A stretch of 64,000 bases of DNA, taken from the NCBI GenBank assembly GCA_028713915.1, contig JAQTNK010000001.1, positions 62,001 through 126,000 of the forward strand. Direction: 5' to 3'. Positions 26,179-35,579 of the stretch are shown piece after piece. The notes beneath the pieces were generated by a model. The model worked only from the letters and a program-made list of their open reading frames with translations. It did not search any database and was not told the origin of the DNA. The DNA is from Rhodocyclaceae bacterium (GTDB lineage Bacteria > Pseudomonadota > Gammaproteobacteria > Burkholderiales > Rhodocyclaceae). Within the stretch, counting starts at the first letter, position 1, and the number at the start of each line of letters is the position of its first letter. The position numbers were made by a program, and so were the translations under genes.

Positions 26179-27807
26179 TCAGGACAATGCTTCGCGCATC
26201 GCCCGCTTGTTGAGCTTGCCGACGCTGGTGCGCGCCAGGCTGTCGACGAACCGGATCTGGTCCGGCACGCCGTACTTCGAGATGTGGCCCTGCTCGGCAT
26301 AGGCCTTGACGTGAGCCGCGATGGCGGCGGCATCCGCGCTCTGGCCCGGCTTCAGCACGATCATGGCGAGCGGGCGCTCGCCCCATTTCTCGTCCTTGAC
26401 GCCGATGACCGCGACTTCCGCCACCGCCGGATGGCGGCCGATGATGTCCTCGATCTCCAGCGACGACACCCACTCGCCGCCGGTCTTGATGACGTCCTTG
26501 ATGCGGTCGGTGACCTGCAGGTAGCCGCGCGCATCGATGTGGCCGATGTCCTGGGTATGCAGCCAGCCGCCTTGCCACAGGCTCTCCGAGGCGACCGGGT
26601 TGTCGAGATAACCTTGCGTCAGCCAGGGCGCGCGCACCACGACTTCGCCGACCGACTTGCCGTCGTGCGGCAGGTCGGTCATTTCCGGCGTCACCGTGCG
26701 CAAGTCGACCAGCAGGTTGGGGCGGCCGGTCTTGGTGCGGACGGCCGTGTCGTCGTCGCCGAGATCGGCCGTTTCAACGTGAGCCAGCGACAGGATCGGG
26801 CAGGTTTCCGACATGCCGTAGCCGGTGAAGATGTCGATGCCGCGCTCCAGCGCCGCCTTCGCCAGCGCCGTCGGCAGCGCCGAGCCGCCGACGATGACCT
26901 TCCAGCCCTTGAGGTCAGCTTTTTCGGCGGCAGGCGAGCTCAGCAGCATGTGCATGATAGTCGGCACGCAATGCGAGAAGGTCACTTTCTCGGTTTCGAT
27001 CAGCTTGATGAGCGTGTCGGGCACGTAGCGGCCCGGATACACCTGCTTCACGCCGGCCAGCGTCGCCGCGTAGGGGAAACCCCAGGCATGAACATGGAAC
27101 ATCGGCGTCAGCGGCATGTAGACGTCGTCGCGGTGGAAGCTGCCCTGCTGCGGCGCGATGCCCATGATGCCGAGCAGGGACATGGTATGCAGCACGAGCT
27201 GGCGATGGCTGAAATAGACCCCCTTCGGCAGGCCGGTGGTGCCGGTGGTGTAGAAGGTCGTGGCGCGAGTGTTCTCGTCGAAGTCGGGGAAATCGAAACG
27301 GGCGGGAGAGGCGGCCAGCAGCGCCTCGTATTCGCCGGCGAAGCCGTCGGGCACGGCGGCCTGCGCATCGTCGGACAGCAGGACGAAGGTGTGCACCGTT
27401 TCCAGTTTGTCGCGGATGGCTTTGAGCACGGGCAGGAACTCGGCATTGACGAACACTGCGCGGGCCTTGGCGTGGTTGAGCGTGTAGAGAATCTGGTCCG
27501 GCGCGAGGCGGATGTTGACGGTCTGCAGCACGCTGCCGCTCATGGGCACGGCAAAGAAAGCTTCGAGGTAGCGATGGCTGTCCCAGTCCATCACGGCGAT
27601 GGTCTCGCCTTCGAGATGCAGCCGGTCGATGAGGCCGCCGAAGCGCTGCACGCGGCCGTGGAAATCGCGGTAGGTGTAGCGCAGCTGATCGGCGTAGACG
27701 ATCTCCTGGTCGGGTGCGATGGCCAGGGGCGTGTGCAGCAGCTGCTTGATCAACAGCGGATAGGCGTAGGCGGACGGCGTGACGACGATCTTTTCGGCGG
27801 ACTTCAT
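26179..27807 (-). CDS. Medium/long-chain acyl-CoA synthetase (AMP-forming)
   Basis: 542 residues from the ATG at 27807, with GAGGAG about 9 bases ahead. It activates fatty acids to acyl-CoA through an acyl-adenylate. The phosphate-binding loop is [14 protein letters not shown]; further motifs are GYGMSETCP, the hinge region [16 protein letters not shown], and the C-terminal lysine in [14 protein letters not shown]. The closest known type is the AlkK-like ligases. First gene after the fadL terminator, followed by the dehydrogenase/hydratase and thiolase. Confidence 0.93.
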   Translation of the reverse strand: MKSAEKIVVTPSAYAYPLLIKQLLHTPLAIAPDQEIVYADQLRYTYRDFHGRVQRFGGLIDRLHLEGETIAVMDWDSHRYLEAFFAVPMSGSVLQTVNIRLAPDQILYTLNHAKARAVFVNAEFLPVLKAIRDKLETVHTFVLLSDDAQAAVPDGFAGEYEALLAASPARFDFPDFDENTRATTFYTTGTTGLPKGVYFSHRQLVLHTMSLLGIMGIAPQQGSFHRDDVYMPLTPMFHVHAWGFPYAATLAGVKQVYPGRYVPDTLIKLIETEKVTFSHCVPTIMHMLLSSPAAEKADLKGWKVIVGGSALPTALAKAALERGIDIFTGYGMSETCPILSLAHVETADLGDDDTAVRTKTGRPNLLVDLRTVTPEMTDLPHDGKSVGEVVVRAPWLTQGYLDNPVASESLWQGGWLHTQDIGHIDARGYLQVTDRIKDVIKTGGEWVSSLEIEDIIGRHPAVAEVAVIGVKDEKWGERPLAMIVLKPGQSADAAAIAAHVKAYAEQGHISKYGVPDQIRFVDSLARTSVGKLNKRAMREALS

Positions 27808-27889
27808 GGCCAGGACTCCTCGCTGTGGTCGAACCGACAATGGCTTTCTGCCGTTGACCCGATTTTGGATTCGGAAGTGCGGAAAGGCT

Positions 27890-27927
27890 TCAAGAAGAAA
27901 ACGCCGCAGGCGCGCTGCCTGCGGCGT
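27890..27927 (-). terminator. Rho-independent terminator of fadL
   Basis: A perfect 11-base-pair inverted repeat (27901-27911 with 27917-27927, stem ACGCCGCAGGC) around a 5-base loop lies eight bases after the fadL stop. On the minus strand it is followed by TTTCTTCTTG (27900-27891). This separates fadL from the downstream acyl-CoA ligase gene. Confidence 0.88.
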
Positions 27928-27935
27928 GGCGAGGC

Positions 27936-29282
27936 TTAGAAACGATACGAGTACTGGGCGCCGAGCAGCCAGGCGTTGTCCGAGTAGGTGCCGTTGACCA
28001 GGCCCTGAAGGGTAGCGGACTGGTTGTTGTTGATCGGCGCATCCTTGACGAACAGATAGGCCAAGCCGACATCCAGCGTCGAACTCTTGCTCGCTTGCCA
28101 TTGGGTGCCGACGGAAAGCCAGGTGCGGTTGTTGTCCGGCAGCGAGACGAGACGGCTCTCGGCGGCCTTGACCGGCGTCTGGTCGTAGGCGATGCCCATC
28201 TTCAGCTTCACCGTGTCGCTGAGCTTGTAGTTCGCGCCCAGGGCAGCACGCCAGGTGTTGCGGAAATCGGTGTTCAACGTTTGTGCGATGGCGCCGCTGG
28301 CAACACCGGAAGTGCGAACGATGTCGAGCTTGGGAATCGAGGCCCAGCCGGTCCGCGACAAGTCGCCGAGCAGTTCCCACTGATCGTTCAGCTTGTGCGT
28401 GGCGCTGAAGATCCAGGTATCGGGCAACTTGAGGTCGGCGCTGACATTGCTGGCCTTGCCGCCGCCCGTCAGCACGGCCAATGCGGTCGCCCCCGCAACG
28501 GTGCCGTCCGCACTCAGCGAAACATCGCCGGTCAGTTTGTATTTAATGGCCGAGCGATACGAAACGCCGATCTTTGTCGCCGGTGACACGTTGAACAGCG
28601 CGCCTGCATTCCAGCCCCAGGCGTCGTCATTGACCTTCAGCACGGAGGTGATGGTCGAAACGTCGATCGCCGCGGGAAACGGGGGGGACGGCAGGCCCGT
28701 CGGAGCCAGCCCGGTGCCGGCCAGCCGCCGATACTCTGCATCGATCTTCTGCCAGTCGAGGCCGAAGCCGAGCGACACCGTGTCATTCACCCGGTAGGCG
28801 ATCGACGGATTGACGTTGAGGGTCTTGATTTCGAACTTGAGCGACTGCGCGGCACCGATCCAGGGATTGTTGTATTCGGTTTTCAGCCCGAAGGGCGCGC
28901 TGATGCCGAGGCCCAGGTACAAGTCCTTGTTCACCGCCCACGAAGCGTAGCCATTGGGAACGAAATTGAGCGAACCGCCGTCGCCGCCGGTGCCGGCGGC
29001 GCTGAGGTTGCCGGCACTGGATGCGCTATTGGAGAACTTGAAGCTCGGCTGCACGGCGGTCACGCCGGCGGAAAATTCCCGTTCCTGCAACTGCGTCATG
29101 CCGGCCGGGTTGGAGAAGATCGTGCTGGCATTCTCGGCAACCGCCGCCGATCCGGCGTAGGCATTGCCGATGCCGGATGCACTCTGCTCGATCAGCTGGA
29201 ACCCCGACGCCGCTGCATAGCCGGACGCCATACCCGCCACCAGCGCCGGAATGGCGCGCACCACTAGTCCTCGTTTCTTCAT
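27936..29282 (-). CDS. fadL: FadL-family outer-membrane fatty-acid transporter
   Basis: 448 residues from the ATG at 29282, with AGGAGA ahead. Signal peptide ends around residue 26 (VAGMASGYAAA, then SGFQLIEQS). The FadL hatch motif is clear: GFQLIEQSASGIGNAYAGSA, followed by STIFSNPAGMTQL. Alternating strands end in a C-terminal aromatic residue (YSYRF), as expected for a beta-barrel. It takes up hydrophobic substrates, typically long-chain fatty acids. Its own terminator follows, and the genes downstream would use its substrate. Confidence 0.95.
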   Translation of the reverse strand: MKKRGLVVRAIPALVAGMASGYAAASGFQLIEQSASGIGNAYAGSAAVAENASTIFSNPAGMTQLQEREFSAGVTAVQPSFKFSNSASSAGNLSAAGTGGDGGSLNFVPNGYASWAVNKDLYLGLGISAPFGLKTEYNNPWIGAAQSLKFEIKTLNVNPSIAYRVNDTVSLGFGLDWQKIDAEYRRLAGTGLAPTGLPSPPFPAAIDVSTITSVLKVNDDAWGWNAGALFNVSPATKIGVSYRSAIKYKLTGDVSLSADGTVAGATALAVLTGGGKASNVSADLKLPDTWIFSATHKLNDQWELLGDLSRTGWASIPKLDIVRTSGVASGAIAQTLNTDFRNTWRAALGANYKLSDTVKLKMGIAYDQTPVKAAESRLVSLPDNNRTWLSVGTQWQASKSSTLDVGLAYLFVKDAPINNNQSATLQGLVNGTYSDNAWLLGAQYSYRF

Positions 29283-29402
29283 TAGTCGTTCTCCTCGGTT
29301 AGTCGGTGTTACGGTTACTGCACATGCCCTTCCCCATCGCACCGCGACGGTCTCCTCGCCGCCGGATGCGCACAGCATCTGTCGCGTTCTCCTCGCCGGC
29401 CA

Positions 29403-29798
29403 TCATGCCGGCGGCAGTTCCCTCTTGTTGCCCTGACTGTCGAGGGCGACGTAGGTCAGCGTCGCCTCGGTCACCTTGACGGTGATCGGATGTTCGGGGT
29501 GGCGCTCGGCGATCACCAGCACATCGACCGTCACCGAGGTGCGGCCCGCCTTGACGACATCGACATAGAAGCTGACGACGTCGCCCACCGAGATCGGCTG
29601 CCGGAACGAGAACGCATTCACCGCCACCGTGGCGACGCGCCCGCGCGCGCGGCGCATGGCGACGATGCCGCCGGCGAGGTCCACCTGGGCCATCACCCAG
29701 CCGCCGAAAATATCGCCCGAGGGATTGGTGTCGGACGGCATCGGCACCACCCGCAATTCGGGTTCGCGGGCCGGGCGGGCGGTGATCTGTTCGTTCAT
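29403..29798 (-). CDS. Acyl-CoA thioesterase (YciA-type hotdog fold)
   Basis: 131 residues. ATGA overlap with fadB and a GAGGAAAG site ahead fix the start. Hotdog thioesterase features are MPSDTNPSGDIFGGWVMAQV with the catalytic Asn/Asp region, VAVNAFSFRQPISVGDVVSF and a C-terminal strand VTEATLTYVALD. It hydrolyses acyl-CoA to free acid and CoA in the cytosol, possibly releasing CoA trapped on poor beta-oxidation substrates. Last gene of the TetR-led fad block. Confidence 0.92.
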   Translation of the reverse strand: MNEQITARPAREPELRVVPMPSDTNPSGDIFGGWVMAQVDLAGGIVAMRRARGRVATVAVNAFSFRQPISVGDVVSFYVDVVKAGRTSVTVDVLVIAERHPEHPITVKVTEATLTYVALDSQGNKRELPPA

Positions 29799-31747
29799 GG
29801 CAGCTTTCCTCGATTCTTCACATAGTTCAGCGGACCGCCGGTAAAGGGCGCGAAGCCGGTGCCGAAAATCACGCCGGCGTCGGCCAGGTCGGCGTCGGCG
29901 ACGATGCCGTCGTCCAGGCACTTCTGCGTCGCCTCCAGCAGGGGGCCGACGAGGCGCAGCGCGAGATGCGCAGGAATGCCGCCGGGCTTGGCCCTCACGG
30001 GCTCGCCGTCATGATACGCATAATAGCCGCGTCCCGTCTTGCGCCCGAGATGGCCGGCCGCCACCCGTTCGGCGAGCTTGTGCGGCGGCAAGCCGGCGCC
30101 GCCGGCAAGACTTTTGCCGGCCGCCAGGACGACGTCGAGGCCGACGGTGTCGGCCAGTTCGAGCGGCCCCATCGGCATGCCGAAGGCGAGCGCGGCGGCG
30201 TCGACGGTTTCCGGCGCCAGGCCTTCATCGACGCAGCGCATGGCTTCGAGCAGGTAGGGCGCGAGCACGGCATTGACGAGGAAGCCCGGCGCGTCCCTGA
30301 CCGGCAGCGGCAGCTTGTCGAGCTTGCGCACGAAGGCGGCCGCCTGCTGCGCCGCGGCGGCGTTGGTGGCGGCGCCCTGCACCACTTCGACCAAGGGCAT
30401 TTTCGCCACCGGATTGAAGAAGTGGATGCCGACGAGACGCGCCGGCTGCGCCAGGGCCTGCGCGATGTCCGCGAGGCGCAAGCTCGACGTGTTGGAGGCG
30501 AGCACCGCGTCCGGCTTCGCCCGCGCCTCGATGGCGCGGAACAGCGCCTGCTTGGCCGCGAGGTTCTCGACAATCGCCTCGATGATGACGTCGGCATGGC
30601 GCACGCCGCAGCCGTCCGGATCGGGAATCAGGCGATCGAGCGCGAAGCGCACCTGCTTGTCGGCGTCGCGTTCATGGCGGAACGTCTTGCGATAGGCGGC
30701 CGCGGCGCGCCGGATGGCCGGCGCGATGCGCGCGACGTCCTGGTCCTGCAGCGTCACCGTCATGCCGCGCTGCGCGCACCATGCGGCGATGTCGCCGCCC
30801 ATGACGCCGGCGCCGACGACGTGTACGCGCGCAGGATGAAAGTCGGCGGCTTCCTTGCCGAAGCCCTTGAGACGCTCCTGCAGGAAGAACACGCGCACGA
30901 GGTTGCGGGTGGTCGCCGAGCCGATGAGGGCATCGAGCGACGTCGGCGCAGCGGCGGGAACGGCGAGCGCATTGCCGCCGTAGCGGCGCCACATCTCGAT
31001 GATGGCGTAGGGCGCCGGATAGTGTTCCTGGCGCGCGCGCCTGGCGACTTGCTTCTTCGCCGCCCTGGCAACCAGCAGGCACTTGAGCGGCGGCTTGTTC
31101 AAGAGGCGCTGCAGCAGCGGCGGACGATGCGGCGGGCAACCCGAAAGGGCCAGTGCGCGCGCCGCGTTTTCCATCACGCGCGGCGGCACGCATTCGTCGG
31201 CGAGACCCATGCGCTTGGCGCGCCGGGCGTCGATGCTCTTGCCGGTCAGCATCATGTCGAGCGCCGCAACCGGACCGACCCGCTGCGGCAAGCGCAGCAT
31301 GCCGCCCCAGCCGGGGACGATGCCGAGCATGACTTCGGGCAGCGCGAAGCGCGTGCCCGGCTCATCGACGGCGACGCAATAGCGGCAGGCCAGCGCCAGC
31401 TCGGTGCCGCCGCCCATGCAGTGGCCGCGCACCAGCGCCAGCGTCGGATAGGGCACCGCGGCAAGCCGGTTGTAGAGATGCCAGCCGCGCTCGACGAGTT
31501 CGCGGCCCTTGGCGGGCGTGTCCATGCGCGTGAATTCCGCGATGTCGGCGCCGGCGATGAAGCCGGCCTCCTTGCCCGAGCGGAAGATCAGCGCCGCCGG
31601 CGGTTCGCGCTCGCAGTCGTCGAGGATTCGCGCGAGTTCGGCCATGACCTCGGCGCACAGCACATTGGTCGAAGACTCCGCCTGGTCGAGCGTCGCCCAG
31701 GCGATGCCGTCGGTGTCGCGTTGCAACTTCCAGTGTCTGCAGTTCAC
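29795..31747 (-). CDS. fadB: FadB/FadJ-type enoyl-CoA hydratase / 3-hydroxyacyl-CoA dehydrogenase
   Basis: 650 residues from a GTG at 31747, with AAAGGGA 5-6 bases ahead. The hydratase comes first: oxyanion-hole segment FIAGADIAEF, then GHCMGGGTELALACRY and LPEVMLGIVPGWGG, which carry the two glutamates. The NAD-dependent dehydrogenase follows (VHVVGAGVMGGDIAAWCAQ, VLASNTSSLRLADIA, LVGIHFFNPVAKMPLVEVV) with a duplicated C-terminal helical domain. Somewhat shorter than E. coli FadB (about 715-730). It would act with the thiolase encoded just upstream. Confidence 0.94.
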   Translation of the reverse strand: MNCRHWKLQRDTDGIAWATLDQAESSTNVLCAEVMAELARILDDCEREPPAALIFRSGKEAGFIAGADIAEFTRMDTPAKGRELVERGWHLYNRLAAVPYPTLALVRGHCMGGGTELALACRYCVAVDEPGTRFALPEVMLGIVPGWGGMLRLPQRVGPVAALDMMLTGKSIDARRAKRMGLADECVPPRVMENAARALALSGCPPHRPPLLQRLLNKPPLKCLLVARAAKKQVARRARQEHYPAPYAIIEMWRRYGGNALAVPAAAPTSLDALIGSATTRNLVRVFFLQERLKGFGKEAADFHPARVHVVGAGVMGGDIAAWCAQRGMTVTLQDQDVARIAPAIRRAAAAYRKTFRHERDADKQVRFALDRLIPDPDGCGVRHADVIIEAIVENLAAKQALFRAIEARAKPDAVLASNTSSLRLADIAQALAQPARLVGIHFFNPVAKMPLVEVVQGAATNAAAAQQAAAFVRKLDKLPLPVRDAPGFLVNAVLAPYLLEAMRCVDEGLAPETVDAAALAFGMPMGPLELADTVGLDVVLAAGKSLAGGAGLPPHKLAERVAAGHLGRKTGRGYYAYHDGEPVRAKPGGIPAHLALRLVGPLLEATQKCLDDGIVADADLADAGVIFGTGFAPFTGGPLNYVKNRGKLP

Positions 31748-31759
31748 GCCATCCCTTTC

Positions 31760-31829
31760 ACCGCCGAGACGCCGAGGCGCGGAGAAGATCTTTCTCCCGG
31801 TTCCCGCGGCGCCTCGGCGTCTCGGCGGT
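31760..31829. repeat. Palindromic intergenic element, copy 1 (21-bp perfect arms)
   Basis: Positions 31760-31780 and 31809-31829 are perfect inverted repeats of 21 bases around a 28-base spacer, in the gap between fadA and fadB. The arm is built from CGCCGAG/GACGCCGAGG modules. A related element occupies the fadE-fadA gap. The transcript would form a very stable hairpin, so it could modulate fadB expression or protect the mRNA end; it may also be a dispersed REP-like element. Confidence 0.93.
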
Positions 31830-31841
31830 TCAAATCGCTGT

Positions 31842-33125
31842 TCAAATCGTTTCCACCAGCATCGCCCCACCCTGCCCGCCGCCGATGCAAATCGAGGCGA
31901 TGCCGCGTTTGCCCTTCGTGCGGCGCAGCACGTGCAGCAGGTGCAGGACGATGCGCGCGCCCGAGGCGCCGACCGGATGGCCGAGGGCGACGGCGCCGCC
32001 GTCGACGTTGAGCTTGGCCGGATCGACCTCGCCCAAGGCGCCGGGGAGGCCCAGTTGTTCGCGGCAGTAGGCGTCGTCCTGCCAGGCACGCAGGCAGCCG
32101 ATCACCTGAGCGGCGAAGGCCTCGTTGATCTCCCAGCCGTCGACGTCGTCGAGCGTCAATTTGTGGCGCTGCAGGATGGGCGTCACCGCATGCACGGGGC
32201 CCAGGCCCATCTGCGCCGGGTCGAGGCCGGCCCATTGCGAATCGACGATCCTGCCGATCGGTTCGAGCTGCCAGCGCGCGACGGCCTGTTCAGACGCCAG
32301 CAGCAGCCAGGCCGCGCCGTCGGTGATCTGCGAGCTGTTGCCTGGCGTGACCTTGCCGTACTTGCGGTCGAAGAAAGGCTTGAGCCTGGCGAGCCCGGCC
32401 ATGGCGGCGTCGCGGCGCACGCCGTCGTCGGCGGCATAGACGGTGCCATCCTCGCCGATCAGCGGCACGATCTCGCCGTAGCGCCCGGCGTCCTGCGCCG
32501 CGGCGACGCGCCGGTGGCTTTCGACCGCGAACGCATCCATCTCCTCGCGCGTGATGTTGAAGCGCCAGGCGAGGTTCTCCGCCGTCTGCCCCATCAGCAA
32601 GCCCGCCACCGGATCGGTGAGGCCCTTGACGATGCCGATGACGGGCGCGAGCAGCTGGCCCGGCCGCAGTTGGGCAAAGAGCGCCAGCTTCTGTGCCAGC
32701 GTCTGCGCCTGCGCCATTCGCGAAAACCACAGCACCATCCGGTCGGAATACAAGAGCGGCGCGCGCGACAGCGCATCGCAGCCGCCGGCGAGCACGAGCT
32801 GCGAGCGGCCGGCCTGGATGTTGGCCATCGCCGAATCGAGCGCCTGCATGCCGGACGCGCAGTTGCGCATCACCGTCCAGCCCGGCACCTGGTGGCCGCA
32901 GCCAAGGCGCAGCGCGGCAACGCGACCGATGTTGACTTCATCGACGCTGGGGCTGGCGCAGCCGAGGATCACCTCGTCGAGAGCGGACGCGGTGAACGGT
33001 TGCCGCGCCAGCAGCATGCGCCCGGCGGCGACGGCGAGGTCGGACGCCGCGAACGGCCCCGGCAGGTTGCGCGACTTGAGGAAGGGCGTGCGCGCGCCGT
33101 CGACGATGTAGATGGGCGGGTTCAT
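31842..33125 (-). CDS. fadA: Acetyl-CoA acyltransferase FadA-type thiolase
   Basis: 427 residues from the ATG at 33125, with AAAAGG ahead. Nucleophile Cys89 lies in MRNCASGMQALD. INEAFAAQV, GHPVGASGARIVLHLLH and the base Cys of SICIGGGQGG follow, so all catalytic residues are present. It thiolytically cleaves 3-ketoacyl-CoA. Longer than the other thiolase of this window by inserts around residues 140-190. The stop region is duplicated: two GATTTGAAC copies lie 12 bases apart at the gene end. Confidence 0.93.
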   Translation of the reverse strand: MNPPIYIVDGARTPFLKSRNLPGPFAASDLAVAAGRMLLARQPFTASALDEVILGCASPSVDEVNIGRVAALRLGCGHQVPGWTVMRNCASGMQALDSAMANIQAGRSQLVLAGGCDALSRAPLLYSDRMVLWFSRMAQAQTLAQKLALFAQLRPGQLLAPVIGIVKGLTDPVAGLLMGQTAENLAWRFNITREEMDAFAVESHRRVAAAQDAGRYGEIVPLIGEDGTVYAADDGVRRDAAMAGLARLKPFFDRKYGKVTPGNSSQITDGAAWLLLASEQAVARWQLEPIGRIVDSQWAGLDPAQMGLGPVHAVTPILQRHKLTLDDVDGWEINEAFAAQVIGCLRAWQDDAYCREQLGLPGALGEVDPAKLNVDGGAVALGHPVGASGARIVLHLLHVLRRTKGKRGIASICIGGGQGGAMLVETI

Positions 33126-33137
33126 GAAGACCTTTTC

Positions 33138-33210
33138 ACCGTCGAGGCGCCGAGGCGCCGAGAACAACATTTCGAGAAGGAGTTTCCCGGCGTCTCGGCG
33201 CCTCGGCGGT
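33138..33210. repeat. Palindromic intergenic element, copy 2
   Basis: Positions 33138-33160 and 33188-33210 form 23-base inverted arms with two mismatches around a 27-base spacer, in the gap between fadE and fadA. The arms share the GAGGCGCCGAG and CGGCGTCTCGGCG modules with the element at 31760-31829, in the same type of position. Confidence 0.9.
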
Positions 33211-33225
33211 TCCGCAGCCTGTTAT

Positions 33226-35562
33226 TCATGCCGCGTTGCGCAACTCGAAGCGCCGCGCTTCGCCGAGCCCGAAATCCGCCGGGAAATCGTCGACGTGGAT
33301 CACCTTGTCGCGCAGCCGGTTGCGCTGTTCGATCAGGGCGAGTTCATCGGCCGTGATGACGCCGGCTTCCATGGCGTGGCGCGCGGGCAGCGTGGCGCTG
33401 CCGCCGAGGGCGCGGCCTTCGATCTTGCCGGCCTTTGCGGCGGCACGGATCTTCGCTTCGACTTTCTCGGCGGCAAGCGTCGCGTCGAGCGCGAGCTCGA
33501 TGACGCCGATGGCATCGTTTTCGTCGCGCGGCACGTACATGCCGGCGGTGAGCCGGTCGCGCGTCTCGGAGGGCTCGATCAGCAGCTTCGCCACCTCGTG
33601 GCCGAGGCGGTCGGAGGGCACGACATAGGGCCGGCCGAGCGGGAAGATGAAGCGGTAGAGGATGCTGGCGACGAGCTTGTTCGGGTAGTTGGCGATGACG
33701 CCTTCGAAGGCGTTTTGCGCCGCGAACATCGCATCCCAGATCGCCCAGTGCAGGAGCGGCGTGTCGGCCTCCTGGCGGCCTTCGGCTTCAAAGCGCTTGA
33801 GCGTCGCCGAGCACAGGTACATCAGCGAAAGAATGTCGCCGAGCCGCGCCGACAGCTTCTCCTTGCGCTTCAAGTCGCCGCCCATCAGCAGCATGGAGAC
33901 GTCGGCGAGGAAGGCGAAGGCCGCGGAGAAACGCGTCAGCTGCTGGTAGTAGCGCGTCGTTTCCGGCGCGATGTTGTCCGGCACCGAGACGAAGTGCGAA
34001 CCCGTGATGCCCATGCCAAAGGCGCGCACGGCGTTGGCGACCGTGAAGCCGACATGGCCGCACAGCGCGGCGTCGAAGTCGGCCAGCGCCTTGGCGGCGT
34101 CGGGCTCCGTCACGGCGAGGAACTCCTTGAGCACGTAAGGATGGCAGCGGATCGCGCCCTGGCCGAAGATGATCAGGCTGCGCGTCAGGATGTTGGCGCC
34201 TTCGACGGTGATCGACACCGGCACCTGCTGGTAGGCGCGGGCGATGAAATTGTTCGGCCCCATGCAGATGCCCTTGCCGCCCTGCACGTCCATGGCGTCG
34301 TTGATGACCTTGCGGGCGCGCTCGGTGACGTGGTACTTGACGATGGCCGACACCACCGAAGGCTTCTCGCCGAGGTCGATGGCGCCGGCCGTCATGATGC
34401 GCGCGGCGTCCATCAGGTAGAGGTTGCCGCCCATGCGCGTGAGCGCCTCTTCGATGCCTTCGAACTTGCCGATCGGCGTCTTGAACTGGCTACGCACGCG
34501 GGCGTAGCCGCCGGTGCCGCGCACCGCCAGCTTGGCCATGCCGGTGTTGGAAGACGGCAAGGAAATCGAGCGGCCCGCCGCCAGGCATTCCATCAGCATG
34601 CGCCAGCCCTGCCCGGCCATGCCGACGCCGCCGATGATCCAGTCGAGCGGCATGAAGACGTCTTTGCCCGAATTCGGCCCGTTCTGCCAGACGGCATTGA
34701 GCGGCGCGTGGCGGCGGCCGATGTTCACGCCCGGATGATCGGTTGGCACCAGCGCGCAGGTAATGCCAATGTCCTCGACCGCGCCGAGCAGCCGGTCGGG
34801 ATCGAGCAGGCGGAAGGCCAGCCCGAGCACCGTGCAGATCGGCCCCAGCGTGATGTAGCGCTTGTCCCAGCTGACGCGCATGCCGACGACTTCGCGCCCC
34901 TGCCATTGCCCCTTGCAGACGATGCCGACGTCGGGAATCGAGGCGGCATCCGAACCGGCCCATGGGCTGGTCAGCGCGAAGGCGGGAATCTCCAGGCCCT
35001 TGGCCAGGCGCGGCAGGTAGTGGCTCTTCTGCGCCTCGGTGCCGTAGTGCAGCAGCAGTTCGGCCGGGCCGAGCGAATTCGGCACCATCACCGAGACGGC
35101 GGCCGCCGAGCAGCGCGTAGACAGCTTCTGCACGACGCAGGAATGCGCGTAGGCGGAGAACTCGAGGCCGCCGTACTGCTGCGGAATGATCATGCCGAGG
35201 AAGCCCTTGTCCTTGACGTAGCGCCAGGCGGCAGGCGAGAGATCCTGGTGCACCTGGGTCGTCTCCCATTCGTCGGCGAGGCGGCAGAGTTCCTCGCACT
35301 CGTGGTCGAGGAAGGACTGTTCCTGCGCGGTGAGCTGCGGCACCGGATAAGCCAGCAGCTTCTCCCAGTTCGGCTTGCCGGAGAAGAGTTCGCCGTCCCA
35401 CCAGACCGTGCCGGCTTCGAGCGCCTCCTTCTCGGTCTGCGACATCGGCGGCAGGATCTTCTTGAAGAGAGCGAAGATCGGGCCGGTGAGCACGGCGCGC
35501 CGCAGCGGCGGCACGAACAGCACGGCAACCGCAACGGCGACAACAGCAATGATCCAGGTCAT
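33226..35562 (-). CDS. fadE: Long FadE-type acyl-CoA dehydrogenase
   Basis: 778 residues, near E. coli FadE (814), from the ATG at 35562 with AAGGAG 7 bases ahead. An N-terminal hydrophobic segment (residues 2-20) suggests membrane attachment. The acyl-CoA dehydrogenase core shows FLGMIIPQQYGGLEFSAYAH, FALTSPWAGSDAASIPD, the segment DVQGGKGICMGPNNFIARAY, and VEGANILTRSLIIFGQGAIR. It introduces the first double bond of beta-oxidation with FAD and passes electrons to the ETF system. It follows the TetR gene by 17 bases. Confidence 0.95.
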   Translation of the reverse strand: MTWIIAVVAVAVAVLFVPPLRRAVLTGPIFALFKKILPPMSQTEKEALEAGTVWWDGELFSGKPNWEKLLAYPVPQLTAQEQSFLDHECEELCRLADEWETTQVHQDLSPAAWRYVKDKGFLGMIIPQQYGGLEFSAYAHSCVVQKLSTRCSAAAVSVMVPNSLGPAELLLHYGTEAQKSHYLPRLAKGLEIPAFALTSPWAGSDAASIPDVGIVCKGQWQGREVVGMRVSWDKRYITLGPICTVLGLAFRLLDPDRLLGAVEDIGITCALVPTDHPGVNIGRRHAPLNAVWQNGPNSGKDVFMPLDWIIGGVGMAGQGWRMLMECLAAGRSISLPSSNTGMAKLAVRGTGGYARVRSQFKTPIGKFEGIEEALTRMGGNLYLMDAARIMTAGAIDLGEKPSVVSAIVKYHVTERARKVINDAMDVQGGKGICMGPNNFIARAYQQVPVSITVEGANILTRSLIIFGQGAIRCHPYVLKEFLAVTEPDAAKALADFDAALCGHVGFTVANAVRAFGMGITGSHFVSVPDNIAPETTRYYQQLTRFSAAFAFLADVSMLLMGGDLKRKEKLSARLGDILSLMYLCSATLKRFEAEGRQEADTPLLHWAIWDAMFAAQNAFEGVIANYPNKLVASILYRFIFPLGRPYVVPSDRLGHEVAKLLIEPSETRDRLTAGMYVPRDENDAIGVIELALDATLAAEKVEAKIRAAAKAGKIEGRALGGSATLPARHAMEAGVITADELALIEQRNRLRDKVIHVDDFPADFGLGEARRFELRNAA

Positions 35563-35579
35563 GTCGGAACTCCTTCTGG

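Noticed and set aside
23806..27939. Very long plus-strand open frame (over 1300 codons)
   Set aside because: Mirror frame of the dehydrogenase/hydratase and ligase genes in GC-rich DNA; rich in Arg, His and Gln with no domain.
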